Of a stretch of DNA of 53,095 nt, positions 34,853 to 43,698 are shown in pieces. A program made the translations under genes and the position numbers. The notes under the pieces are model-generated. The model was not told the origin of the DNA and searched no databases. It saw only the letters and a list, made by a program, of their open reading frames with translations. The first letter of the stretch is position 1, and each line of letters opens with the position of its first letter. This stretch comes from Ferrimicrobium sp. (GTDB lineage: Bacteria; Actinomycetota; Acidimicrobiia; Acidimicrobiales; Acidimicrobiaceae): positions 1 through 53,095 of the forward strand of contig NZ_DAHVNP010000067.1 of NCBI RefSeq assembly GCF_027319265.1, written 5' to 3'.

Positions 34853-35109
34853 CACAGGTTCACCCATCACGACAGCAAGATCTCAGAGGTGTCGCCGAAA
34901 ATGCCTCCGGAAGAGACTCGCCGACCCACTGTGACTGTGGTGGGCTCGTTACCTCCATCATGGACGAGTGCGGACACTGCGTAATGAGTTGATGGTGTAC
35001 TGAGCGTGCATGACGGGTGGCACCGTGCCTGCTGAGTGAACCGAGTACGAGCTGCCAACACCCATATCGGCGGCTTTCGATGCGGTGCGGTGCTAACCAT
35101 GGTTCTCTG

Positions 35110-35776
35110 TCACACAACTCGACAATGATCGCCAGCTTGGGCAACGTTCCATGACCACGGTTTCGCACTCATGAGCAATTGTTTCTCGTTGGCTGCCCCG
35201 TGGTGAACACCTTCTTGGGACGCGTCGAGTTGCCTTCCAGTGCTTCTGTTGGAGGCCAACCTAGGTCCATACAGCCTCGCACACAGAGTAGTCAACGACT
35301 CCGTTGCATCGCGGACTAGATCATCATCTCCCTCAGCAGAGTCAACCGCGATCAATCTTCTCGATTGTGCACTGAGCGCAGCCTCCACATATTCGGCTTC
35401 AAACCGACTAAAGCGGTCTCGGTGCTCGACCAGCATGATCTTCTGGGGGTCACTCAACAGCGACAGAAACGCGCGTCTGTGTCCGTTGAGAACGGAACCC
35501 ACTTCGGTTGCTACGCGCTCTAGCGAATATCCATGTTCGGTAGCGAAGGCTCATACTCTCCCCATTTGTCTGTCTAGGTCTGATTTTTGGCCAGATGACG
35601 AAGCTCGCGCATCGATAAACCCACGATCCATGTTGAGGCTCTTCCGATTCCAAATCTCCGACCAGAATGAGCAGGCCAACCTTACACGCTAGAACAGGCA
35701 TCTTCCTCGTCCGATATCGCCGATATGGGGTTTGAGGATGTATGCCCTGGGATAGCGCCCAATCACGCAAGGTCAT
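35110..35776 (-). pseudogene. Broken IS607-type serine recombinase (TnpA)
   Basis: Reading leftward, MTLRDWALSQGIHPQTPYR at 35776 matches the MerR-like DNA-binding start of IS607 TnpA, followed by VLACKVGLLILVGDLE. The reading frame then shifts near 35605: the catalytic-domain segment SSGQKSDLDRQMGRV continues in another frame, hits a TGA at 35551-35553, and resumes as AFATEHGYSLERVATEVGS, then VLNGHRRAFLSLLSDPQ, VEHRDRFSRFEAEYVEAAL and ESLTTLCARLYGPR. So there is one frameshift and one nonsense codon. IS607 normally carries a tnpB gene downstream, but the 250 bp left of 35110 do not show a recognisable TnpB. It lies inside the gap between the two carotenoid gene halves. Ends are approximate. 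Confidence 0.8.
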
Positions 35777-36236
35777 TATTACTGATTATGGCAGCTCCCT
35801 CTGACAGCGGTTGCAACCCTTGGACCATGTACCACAGAATTCGGCGAGAGGCTCCGGCGGCCGCCGAGGGCGGGTGGGATCCGTCGTCGACCTCCCGCCC
35901 GTCCGAACAGCAGAACGCAGGCCGATGATCCTTGGGCGACTGTCCAAGACGGTAGGTCCTCCGAGTAGACCGCAAAGTTTCACTACCTTTGGTTCGTCAG
36001 GATCCTTCATTCAACAGCTTCGTAGCATCAAGGTGTGGGGCATCAGGGTGTGGGGCATCAGGGTGTGGGGCATCCAGGGTGTGGGGCATCAAACTGGTGT
36101 CGTCGTAGCCTCCACGGTCATCCAAGGTCCGAGGTACCTTTGAGCCGCGAAAATGCATGCTTATTTACCCACCAACGGTAGATACGCCTTGCCCCACGGT
36201 GTTATCATGGAGGCTCAAGGGGAACGGGGTTCTGAA
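35777..36236. other. Intergenic region right of the IS607 remnant
   Basis: No gene is seen in these 460 bp. The main content is the fourfold tandem repeat at 36032-36092 and, at the right end, a TATCAT hexamer (36203-36208) that may be the -10 of the secreted GH25-like gene, with AAGGGGAACGGGG as the ribosome site region. Confidence 0.4.
36032..36092. repeat. Fourfold 15-16-bp tandem repeat with TGGGGCAT core
   Basis: Four adjacent units begin at 36032, 36047, 36062 and 36078. The unit is GGTGTGGGGCATCAG; the third has an extra C. The array lies about 145 bp before the secreted GH25-like gene. Its TGGGGCAT core resembles the TGGGCCAT cores of the arrays at 38403 and 43629. Confidence 0.95.
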
Positions 36237-37172
36237 ATGGGTGATGTGTCTCGCATCGGTCGACGATCGGCAATTGGGCTCGCGGTCCAGCTCCTGGCGA
36301 TCACCGCGCTGGCAGTCATCACGTCGGTGCCAGCTTTTGGTGCCCCACCGACCAACAAAACCGGTGGGCACAAAACGACGCCCACCGGATACGATATCTC
36401 GTACCCTCAGTGTGGGGAGTCGTTCCCATCGAATGGTGCCTTTGGGATCGTAGGCATCAATGATGGATTGGCAAACAACCTCAACCCCTGCCTCGCCCCC
36501 GACCCCTCCTACTCGCAGAGCGAGCTGTATTGGGCGTACGCAACCACAAGTGGTGACACCTCACAACCAAAGGTATCACTATATGTGGATACGGCAGATC
36601 CTGGTAACCTCTACGATGGTGACCCGGTCGCTGACTGGCCAACCAGTGGGACAACCCCCTATGGAACGTGTACCACGATGGGTGGCGCCTCTACAATCGG
36701 TGAGGACTCCTCGGCTTGTGCCTATCAATACGGCTTCAACAAAGCTTCGCAGGACGCAAGCTGGCTCACGAAAGCTGCGTCAGCGATCGACAGTCAGTCT
36801 CCTTCAGATCCGATGTCTACCGTACCGGGATCCTATGTCTGGTGGTTAGATGTCGAGACGTCAAATACCTGGCAAAGCGGTTCCTCCGGCTTGACCATGA
36901 ACGTCGCCGATCTCCAGGGCATGATCGCTGCGCTGGAAGCTAACGGTGTGAGTGCAGGAGGCGTCGGCGTCTACTCGACATCCTCTCAATGGAGTACCGT
37001 GGTCGGCGTCACCACTGCGGCCTCAGGTTCGCTTTGGCAACTACCTGATTGGATCCCAGGAGCGCGAACGCTTACAGGAGCAATTGCGAACTGTGCGCTG
37101 CCCTCCTTCACCGGTGGTGTCGTCTCGGTAACGCAGTGGACCGCGCGCTCCGACGGGGACTACGCCTGCTAG
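36237..37172 (+). CDS. Secreted GH25-like (lysozyme-fold) protein
   Basis: The 311-residue protein has an N-terminal signal peptide (RRSAIGLAVQLLAITALAV, cleavage near VPAFG-AP). The mature part begins GYDISYPQCGESFP, then FGIVGINDGLANNLNPCLA, SELYWAY, SLYVDTADPGN, YVWWLDVETSNTW, GVGVYSTSSQW and a Trp-rich end. The DxS at the first strand and WLDVET fit the active-site strands of GH25-like TIM barrels, so a wall-lytic or glycan-binding role outside the cell is inferred. Six or more cysteines suggest disulfides. ATG at 36237 is chosen; ATG at 36207 is an alternative. It is a single gene between an IS607 remnant and a DUF6671 gene. Confidence 0.75.
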   Translation: MGDVSRIGRRSAIGLAVQLLAITALAVITSVPAFGAPPTNKTGGHKTTPTGYDISYPQCGESFPSNGAFGIVGINDGLANNLNPCLAPDPSYSQSELYWAYATTSGDTSQPKVSLYVDTADPGNLYDGDPVADWPTSGTTPYGTCTTMGGASTIGEDSSACAYQYGFNKASQDASWLTKAASAIDSQSPSDPMSTVPGSYVWWLDVETSNTWQSGSSGLTMNVADLQGMIAALEANGVSAGGVGVYSTSSQWSTVVGVTTAASGSLWQLPDWIPGARTLTGAIANCALPSFTGGVVSVTQWTARSDGDYAC

Positions 37173-37487
37173 CTGGTCAAGAGATGTCCCTTTGAAGACA
37201 ACCAGAGCACGTGCCCTTTGGAGACAACCAGAGCACGTGCCCTTTGCGATGCGATCGCAACGAACAACACAGTCGATCCGGTCCTGCTCCGACCGAGCCG
37301 CTGGCTCCATCGAAGTCGGCGGCAGCAGAACGCTAGCGACATCCTTCACCAGAGTGTTTGTCGCATGGATACGTGGACAACATCGTCACTCCGAACATGC
37401 ATACGGCCTGGCACGGTGGTGGACGTCCACCTGGGCAACCATGAAAAGCGCCGTCCTCGCCGATACGCACCCAAGCGGAGCCTCGCT
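37173..37487. other. Convergent intergenic region with tandem duplication
   Basis: This 315-bp stretch lies between the stops of the secreted GH25-like gene and the DUF6671 gene. It contains the 26-bp duplication at 37188-37246 and no convincing gene or terminator. Confidence 0.5.
37188..37246. repeat. 26-bp tandem duplication plus partial third copy
   Basis: Copies at 37188-37213 and 37214-37239 differ at one base (CCCTTTGAAGACAACC or CCCTTTGGAGACAACC, then AGAGCACGTG), and CCCTTTG at 37240-37246 starts a third. Each copy ends in GCACGTGC, a palindrome. Confidence 0.9.
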
Positions 37488-38321
37488 TCAGGGATTACAG
37501 TACGAGCACTGTGCCGGATTCGCACCTCCCACGAAGGGTACGCGGATCTGTTCTCCACAGGCAGAACAACCCTCAATGATCGCTTGATCGAGATCGGTTG
37601 GAGCCCCACAGTCGCGGCAGGGGAGTCCTGGCTCATGCGCAACCAAGCCAAACCCGGGGCGCAAGCAGCTCGGACAGGGTCGACTGAGCCTCGAGGCCAA
37701 CCGCTGCGCCGCCTCTTGAATCACCCTCCTGCGAGTCGGGCATAGATGGGCTCGTTGGTCGGTCTCGATGAACACCTGTCTATCTCGAGAGCTCCGCGCT
37801 ACCACAGCGACAGCGGACCTGAGCTGCTCAGGTGTGACCACTCCTTTGATGATCGGGTCACGGTCCCCATCTCCACGCCGCACGATGAGCCCTTGTGCCG
37901 GAAATCCCACGCGATGCAGAAATGGCCCCAAGTCATCATTGACCCAAGCCCGCACCGAGGCTACGGTGGTTTCAAAGCTCAACGCCTCCTCGATTACCGT
38001 TACACCCGACTCGATATCAACGAAGCCAACGAGTTCAAGATCGTACGTTAATGCAGGTAACTCAGGGTATGGCCCCAGTGTTCCCTCTGACGCAACACCG
38101 CGCACGAATCCGGACGCCTCAAGCCCAGCGCGTGCCTTGGCGATCACCACCTCTCGAGCCGGCCCTCGCCGAGCTATCTCTCCCGTAAAGGTGCCAAACT
38201 GATCAGTATCAACGGCCACCACCTCCGTAACGAGACCGACGGTCAGCAGAGCAGGGGCGATCTGACCCTCCTTGCCATGGCGGGTCGCTAACGCCACTCT
38301 GGGATCACCCCATAGAACCAT
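37488..38321 (-). CDS. DUF6671 family protein
   Basis: The 277-residue protein matches the pattern of DUF6671: ALATRHGKEGQIAPAL, DTDQFGTFTGEIAR, ASEGTLGPYPELPA, then IETDQRAHLCPTRRRVIQEAA and a C-terminal Cys-rich part with CPSCLRPGFG, CRDCGAPT, CSACGEQ and CSYC, which could hold two zinc ions. The function of the family is unknown; strictly placed acidic and histidine residues (RHGKE, DTD, ETDQRAH) suggest an enzyme. The usual ETDMRAH reads ETDQRAH here. It has a TGGGCCAT repeat array about 80-125 bp upstream. Confidence 0.75.
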   Translation of the reverse strand: MVLWGDPRVALATRHGKEGQIAPALLTVGLVTEVVAVDTDQFGTFTGEIARRGPAREVVIAKARAGLEASGFVRGVASEGTLGPYPELPALTYDLELVGFVDIESGVTVIEEALSFETTVASVRAWVNDDLGPFLHRVGFPAQGLIVRRGDGDRDPIIKGVVTPEQLRSAVAVVARSSRDRQVFIETDQRAHLCPTRRRVIQEAAQRLASRLSRPCPSCLRPGFGLVAHEPGLPCRDCGAPTDLDQAIIEGCSACGEQIRVPFVGGANPAQCSYCNP

Positions 38322-38402
38322 GGCATCTCCCGGTCATCGCCAACCACTCCACCGACATGGACCAGCCGCTCCCTTCCGTCACTCGAACTCAGCAACAACG
38401 CC

Positions 38403-38446
38403 GGGCCATACATTACTGGGCCATGCATACTGGGCCATACAACACT
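38403..38446. repeat. Threefold 14-15-bp tandem repeat with TGGGCCAT core
   Basis: Units GGGCCATACATTACT (38403-38417), GGGCCATGCATACT (38418-38431) and GGGCCATACAACACT (38432-38446) follow each other directly. The array lies upstream of the leftward DUF6671 gene and just past the end of the acyltransferase gene. The core matches the arrays at 36032 and 43629. Confidence 0.9.
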
Positions 38447-38491
38447 GGACAAATATCCGCACGACACGCAGGCACGAGAGGCCATCGACCA

Positions 38492-39742
38492 CTACGGCAG
38501 CGATTCGCGCTCTTTGGTTTCTCGATCCCAACAATGCCTATCGATTGCAACACTGAAAATCCAGACAGATACCAGCATCCACGCCTGCCAGAAACATCGC
38601 TGCAACCATCGTAAGGGGTGATGAGAACGAACCAGAGCACGCTCGATGGGAAGCTGCAGAAGATGGTGTAGCAAACTGGCTGCTAAGAGTGCCACACCAA
38701 GGAAACCAAGAAAGACGACTGCCCCCTCAAGTCCACCGCTATTCTTCCAGACACCGATGGGGCGCAGCAGAAAGAACAACGGTTTGTGGATCAGATAGAG
38801 TTCAAATGAAATGATCCCGAGATAGGTTAATTTCGGACTCGTCAGCAAAGAACCCTCGTGACGAAGATCTTTACTCACCGCAGCCCCCAGGAGACCAACG
38901 AAGGCAGGCAAGGCGGCCAGAAGAACCAAGGGGCGTGGCAGTCCGTGCGTGTGATCGAGGGAATAGAGGGCACCCACCCCTACCAGCACCGCGAGCCATG
39001 CCAGGGCTCCCGCAAAGACGAGTGAGGGCCTGGGCACTCTCAGCCCTCCGCCAATCGCTCGGGCCATCAGCATCCCAATCAAAAAGAATCCAAACTGGTA
39101 GGGCGGAAAGACAAAGAAGAGCCAGTAACGGGTCGGCGCCGCCACCCCCATCTCGACCGCTACCACCGGTGCAACCACCAAGATGAATAACGTCACCACG
39201 GCAAGGGTCCAAAATCCGCGCGCATGGAGCCGTTTGACACCGGCAAGCACAAATGGGAAGACAAGGTAGAAGAAGATCTCGCAGGAGAGAGACCAGCTCA
39301 CACCGTTGCCGCCAAAATATACCCGCTCCCTGGGCCACCACGCCTGCATCAGCGTCAGTTCAAGCACTTTCCCTCGGGTACCAGGTATCCGTTCGTATTG
39401 AGGGAGGGCTAGGTAGGCAAAGACCATCAATCCAAGCGTGATCGGATAGAGCTTGGCGACCCGACGCCACCAGAACTGCCGGACTCCTGGGCGTCGATGC
39501 AACCACACCCATGTCAGCACGAAGCCTGAGAGCAGAAAAAAGAACTCGACACCGCCATAGCCATAGACCTCAGCTTTACGTACTGCCCGCACACTGGTGA
39601 AATAGTATCCAACATGGCAAAGGACGACGGCGACGGCAGCAAAAATACGCAGCGCACTCAGCCTCGGAAGATGCTGGGGTCGTTCGGGGCGGGACGAACA
39701 CTCTCCTGGATTGGCTCCAGCTGGCGCGAGCACAGTCGTCAT
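38492..39742 (-). CDS. Membrane acyltransferase 3 family protein
   Basis: The protein (about 416 residues) has around ten helices and the Acyl_transf_3 signatures LSALRIFAAVAVVLCHVGYYF (with the catalytic-type histidine), GGVEFFFLLSGFVLTWVWL, RRVAKLYPI and SWSLSCEIFFYLVFPFVL. Such enzymes O-acylate sugars or other groups at the membrane. It lies between the two carotenoid gene halves and directly downstream of crtB (206 bp), so acylation of a carotenoid glycoside is a possible but untested role. The ATG at 39742 is chosen; a TTG at 39766 is an alternative. Confidence 0.88.
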   Translation of the reverse strand: MTTVLAPAGANPGECSSRPERPQHLPRLSALRIFAAVAVVLCHVGYYFTSVRAVRKAEVYGYGGVEFFFLLSGFVLTWVWLHRRPGVRQFWWRRVAKLYPITLGLMVFAYLALPQYERIPGTRGKVLELTLMQAWWPRERVYFGGNGVSWSLSCEIFFYLVFPFVLAGVKRLHARGFWTLAVVTLFILVVAPVVAVEMGVAAPTRYWLFFVFPPYQFGFFLIGMLMARAIGGGLRVPRPSLVFAGALAWLAVLVGVGALYSLDHTHGLPRPLVLLAALPAFVGLLGAAVSKDLRHEGSLLTSPKLTYLGIISFELYLIHKPLFFLLRPIGVWKNSGGLEGAVVFLGFLGVALLAASLLHHLLQLPIERALVRSHHPLRWLQRCFWQAWMLVSVWIFSVAIDRHCWDRETKERESLP

Positions 39743-39948
39743 AACCAGACCGAACTTACCAGGCAAATCTCACAGGGCACCTAGGGGTATCTGAGAAAGA
39801 GCGTAAGAGGCTACCTTGTGCAACATCATGCCATCCAGGCCAATTCCACACCGACGGCTACTGTATCCAGATGCGTGGGTCATCCGGCCCCCCGTCAGCA
39901 GGGGCTCGTCACTTCGTCCTCGTCAACGTGACTGATGGTCCCAGACGG

Positions 39949-40809
39949 TTAGCATGCCGCTATCGCAGCCCGGACCAACAACTTCAGCCGTCGCGTTCGA
40001 GCGACCGAGGCCCTAGCAGAGAAGACATCGTAATCGAGTTCCTCGATCTCGTCAAGTATCGCGCCATAGACCTGACGAGCAACACGAATGCATCGCAGTG
40101 CGCGGCCCCGAAGATAGTCATCGCCAGCGTAGGATTCAGCATACCAACGTCGCGTTCGAGCGATCTCAAAAGCCATCAGGTTGCGAAACTCGTCGGTGAC
40201 TCTACGCTGATCAAAGGCATCCCACGCCCCAAAGCGGTCGATATCCTCCTCTGGCACATAGATACGGCCACGATCCAGATCTTCGTTGATGTCGCGAAGA
40301 AAGTTAGTCATCTGAAAAGCATTCCCCAACGCCCGCGCCGGTGCCTGTGCCTCAGGGTTATCGACACCAAGAATCGGCAACATCATCTCTCCGATGACCG
40401 CAGCAGAACCATCCATATACGCGAGTAGATCATCGATATGAGGATACCGACGCACGAGAAAGTCTTGCCGCATCGCACCCAAGAAGCGCTCAAAATAGCT
40501 GATCGGCATGCTGAACCGATCAATAGTTGCAATCGTTGCCGCCAGAATCGGCTCTTCAGAACCACCTCGAGCAACCTCGGCAAAGAATCGTTCCCTAAAC
40601 GAGTCCACCTTCGCCAGGCGTCGAGCATCATCATCTCTCTCGACGTCAACGATATCGTCAACATAACGACAAAAACCATACAGTGCGAAAACATAGGGGC
40701 GCAAGTGCCGCGCCAGCAGCAACGTCGCCAAATAGTACGTCTTGCCATGCGCCTGGTTTAAGGCACGAGATGGCGCTACGATCTCCTTAGGAAGCCCTCG
40801 AGTCGTCAC
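39949..40809 (-). CDS. crtB: Phytoene synthase
   Basis: CrtB condenses two geranylgeranyl diphosphates to phytoene. The 286-residue protein has the first aspartate motif DDIVD (51-55) in FCRYVDDIVDVERD, the second in NFLRDINED (167-175), YFERFLGAMRQDF and DRGRIYVP, all usual for squalene/phytoene synthases. It overlaps crtI by 4 nt (ATGA), as crtI does with crtE, so the three form a tightly coupled leftward operon. Confidence 0.95.
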   Translation of the reverse strand: MTTRGLPKEIVAPSRALNQAHGKTYYLATLLLARHLRPYVFALYGFCRYVDDIVDVERDDDARRLAKVDSFRERFFAEVARGGSEEPILAATIATIDRFSMPISYFERFLGAMRQDFLVRRYPHIDDLLAYMDGSAAVIGEMMLPILGVDNPEAQAPARALGNAFQMTNFLRDINEDLDRGRIYVPEEDIDRFGAWDAFDQRRVTDEFRNLMAFEIARTRRWYAESYAGDDYLRGRALRCIRVARQVYGAILDEIEELDYDVFSARASVARTRRLKLLVRAAIAAC

Positions 40810-42296
40810 CGCAACCGACCCAAGGCCATCCCAGCCGACAACCTACCCGAAACCATCACCAGCGGCAGGCCAACCCCCGGAGTCGTTCCCGATCCGGTTC
40901 GCACGAGGTTAGGAATTTTTGGGTCCTGCATGGTTGGCCGGAACGGCCCACTCTGGAAGAAGGTATGAGCGAGCGAGAAGGGGGTACCCGCATCCATACC
41001 CATGCGTGCCCAATCTCTTGGATCGATGTCATAACGCACCGACGCGGGGAGATCTCTAGCAACTCCGAAACGCTCCAGTCTGCGATCAAATCGGTCAACA
41101 AATCCTGCTCCTAAACGATCCCAATCGAACCGTCCATTCAGACTTGGCGTTGGTTCCAACGCATAGACGATATGTGCGTTCACTGGTGCAAGCTCTGGAT
41201 CCGATCGAGTCGGTACGCTCACCAACGTAGACGGGTCACTCATCATGCGCCCATTATCGACAAGATCCTCAAAAGCTTGGGCCCACTGCGTACCAAAAAA
41301 GATATTGTGATGACCAAGGGTGGCCGGCAACTCTCCGTGCACACCGCGCAGTGACAGGAAACACGAGGGCGACATCTTCCAGCGCAAGCCACCGAACCTC
41401 CGGAACGGTCGCCCAAGCATCTCTGCCAGCTCGCCAGGGTCGGCGGAGGTGATGACCCCATCGCAAGCGATAGATCCGCCATCGGTGACGACGTGAGTAA
41501 TCCTTTGGTTATGCAGGACGAATGCCTCCACTTCGTGCGCATATCGAAATTCGACACCGAGATCGCGGGCAAGCTGCTCTAGCGCGTTCGCTGCTGCTCT
41601 CATCCCCCCTACTGGTTGGACCACCCCGAGAACAACGTCCATATAGCTGATGATAGCGAAAATCCCTAGAGCTCGTAGTGGCGACAGGCCCGCATAGAGC
41701 GCCTGAAAACTGAAGAGTTGTTGGAGTCTTTCGTCGTCAAAATAATGCCCGACCACCTTAGGAAGCCGTTGAAAACCCCGCAAGCGCACGAGCCGTACCA
41801 GCGCCTTTGGGTTACCAAGCAGAGCACTCACACTATCGAGTTGTGCGTCAATGAAGGAGGGGAACTCAACCGCAAACAGTTCCTCAAGATAGCGACGAAA
41901 CTGCAGGTAACCCTCGGCTTCCTTGCGAGACACTTGTTCCTCGATCTCTGCATACATCTGGTCTCGATCAGAAAACGTTGCGATCCGTCCTCGTCCATCG
42001 ACACTGTCACGGTCGGCAAATGCCGCGTGATAGCCCGGCTCCAAGCGTCGGAAGGTGACGTAGTCATCGGGATTACGTCCGGCGCGGCGGAAAATATCAC
42101 GGAACAGCTCGGGCATTGTAAACACGGTTGGCCCCGTGTCAATTTGAAAACCTTCCCGATCATATCGGCCCGACCGCCCACCTGGGTGCGAGAGTCGATC
42201 GACAACGGTGACGCGAACACCCTGGCGGGCAAGCTCAGTGGCTGCCGTCAATCCGGAGAAGCCAGCACCGACGACCACAACTGAGGCCGGCATCAA
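40806..42296 (-). CDS. crtI: Phytoene desaturase
   Basis: CrtI inserts four double bonds into phytoene, giving lycopene, with FAD. The 496-residue protein has the N-terminal dinucleotide motif VVVGAGFSGLTAATELARQG, then DRLSHPGGRSGRY, FQIDTGPTVFTMPELF and the C-terminal TGSGTTPGVGLPLVMVSGRLSAG. The length matches bacterial CrtI. Start and stop overlap crtE and crtB by 4 nt each. It supplies lycopene for the CrtYc/CrtYd cyclase encoded on the other strand. Confidence 0.96.
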   Translation of the reverse strand: MMPASVVVVGAGFSGLTAATELARQGVRVTVVDRLSHPGGRSGRYDREGFQIDTGPTVFTMPELFRDIFRRAGRNPDDYVTFRRLEPGYHAAFADRDSVDGRGRIATFSDRDQMYAEIEEQVSRKEAEGYLQFRRYLEELFAVEFPSFIDAQLDSVSALLGNPKALVRLVRLRGFQRLPKVVGHYFDDERLQQLFSFQALYAGLSPLRALGIFAIISYMDVVLGVVQPVGGMRAAANALEQLARDLGVEFRYAHEVEAFVLHNQRITHVVTDGGSIACDGVITSADPGELAEMLGRPFRRFGGLRWKMSPSCFLSLRGVHGELPATLGHHNIFFGTQWAQAFEDLVDNGRMMSDPSTLVSVPTRSDPELAPVNAHIVYALEPTPSLNGRFDWDRLGAGFVDRFDRRLERFGVARDLPASVRYDIDPRDWARMGMDAGTPFSLAHTFFQSGPFRPTMQDPKIPNLVRTGSGTTPGVGLPLVMVSGRLSAGMALGRLR

Positions 42297-43387
42297 TTCA
42301 ACCTATCGACCACAAACCCAGCCATCTCGCCGAGTGCCACACGCGCCTCCTGGGTGAGCGCAAGATCATCAAGCGCCTGCATGGAACGCAAGAAGAGCTG
42401 ATCGATGCGATCCTCCATCGCTCGGAGGGCGCCGGTATGTGCAATCATCTCCTGGAGTGCCTCAACCTCGGAGCCCGAGAGGTCATCCCGGCCAAAGAGT
42501 CCCTCAAACAGGGTACGTTCAGTCGAGGAGCACATCTGGCAGGCCAAACCGATGAGGAGCGTCTGTTTTCCTTCCCGCAGATCATCACCAACTGGCTTCT
42601 TGGTCCGTTCTGCCTGACCAAAGACGCCAAGAATGTCGTCGCGGAGTTGGAACGCCATCCCGAGTGGGACAGCAAAATGCGTGACCGCCTCTGTTGAGGC
42701 AAAGTACGCATCTGCGAGCGCTGCGCCGATGTGCATGGGTCGTTCAACGGTGTACTTGCCCGACTTATAGAGAGCGATGCGCTCAGCCTTTGCCAGTGTC
42801 GTACCGGTGGCGAAGCTCCCCGACACATCGAGCGACTGACCAAGGTTCACCTCGAGTTTCAACTCTGCATAGAGTTGACGAGCCCGTCGATTGGCGTCGA
42901 TCAACATCTGATCCGCATAAGCGAACGCAAGATCGCCAACAAGAATCGCCATCGAGTCGCCATACTGGACCGCAGAACCACGCAACGCCTCCTGCCGGTG
43001 TTGTGAAGCAAAGGCGGTATGCACCGAAGGCTCTCCCCGGCGCACATCAGAGCGATCCATGAGATCATCGTGGATCAGAGCGAAAGTATGGAGCAGCTCA
43101 AGCCCCATCAGCGTCCTCATGAGTACAGGATCACTGGGGTCTGCACCCATACCCACGGCCGTCCAGTAGCAGAAGGCCGGACGCAGACGCTTGCCTCCAG
43201 AGATCACAAACCGACGCAGTGCATCGATCGGGAGAGCGAAGTCAGGATCGATGAGGCTCCACCGAGTGTGCTCTGTCGTGAGGAACTGCAAGAGTTCAGA
43301 TTCGACCCTCTTTGAGATCTCGACAATTGAGCGAGGTGCTGCCACCTCCGTCATCATGTGAGCCAACGAATCGTTCTCCTCTAGCAC
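42293..43387 (-). CDS. crtE: Geranylgeranyl diphosphate synthase (polyprenyl synthetase)
   Basis: The 364-residue protein joins isopentenyl units, here most likely up to C20 for CrtB. It has GGKRLRPAFCYW (64-75), the first aspartate-rich motif LIHDDLMDRSDVRRG (DDLMD, 107-111), KYTVERPMHIGAAL and QLRDDILGVFG, where the second motif is DDILG rather than DDxxD, as in many bacterial type enzymes. The start is GTG at 43387, 5 nt after GGGAG. It is the first gene of the crtE-crtI-crtB operon. Confidence 0.93.
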   Translation of the reverse strand: MLEENDSLAHMMTEVAAPRSIVEISKRVESELLQFLTTEHTRWSLIDPDFALPIDALRRFVISGGKRLRPAFCYWTAVGMGADPSDPVLMRTLMGLELLHTFALIHDDLMDRSDVRRGEPSVHTAFASQHRQEALRGSAVQYGDSMAILVGDLAFAYADQMLIDANRRARQLYAELKLEVNLGQSLDVSGSFATGTTLAKAERIALYKSGKYTVERPMHIGAALADAYFASTEAVTHFAVPLGMAFQLRDDILGVFGQAERTKKPVGDDLREGKQTLLIGLACQMCSSTERTLFEGLFGRDDLSGSEVEALQEMIAHTGALRAMEDRIDQLFLRSMQALDDLALTQEARVALGEMAGFVVDRLN

Positions 43388-43698
43388 ACCAACTCCCTTT
43401 CGTCAGGATCGCTGACTACTACAACCACCCTTGACCGCTATCCTCTTCCCAGTTTCTGACCTTTGTCGTCAAACTTGAGGTTCAGGCCGACCCAGGTTGT
43501 CTACCGCTTCTAGCCTATCGACCTCGGGTGCACTAGCCGGAATTTGGGTTCATCAGTTCACCATTGCAAGTTCCCATTCGACTACACTCAGCGCAGTAGG
43601 GTCGTGCTGAGCACGGCGGAGGCACGGTATTGGGCCATTGCGATTGGGCCATTGAGAGAATGTCCACGAGACAATAGCGCCAGGTGAAAGGCACAAAC
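43388..43698. promoter_or_regulatory. Divergent promoter region crtE / PHP gene
   Basis: The 311-bp region drives crtE leftward and the PHP gene rightward and contains no gene. A TTGACG is present on the minus strand near 43470, and TACACT at about 43581 on the plus strand might be a -10, but neither has a well-placed partner. The ATTGGGCCATTG duplication lies 43-70 bp before the PHP start. Confidence 0.35.
43629..43656. repeat. Twofold 14-bp tandem repeat with TGGGCCAT core
   Basis: ATTGGGCCATTGCG (43629-43642) is followed by ATTGGGCCATTGAG (43643-43656). It stands shortly upstream of the PHP gene and shares its core with the arrays at 36032 and 38403. Confidence 0.9.
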
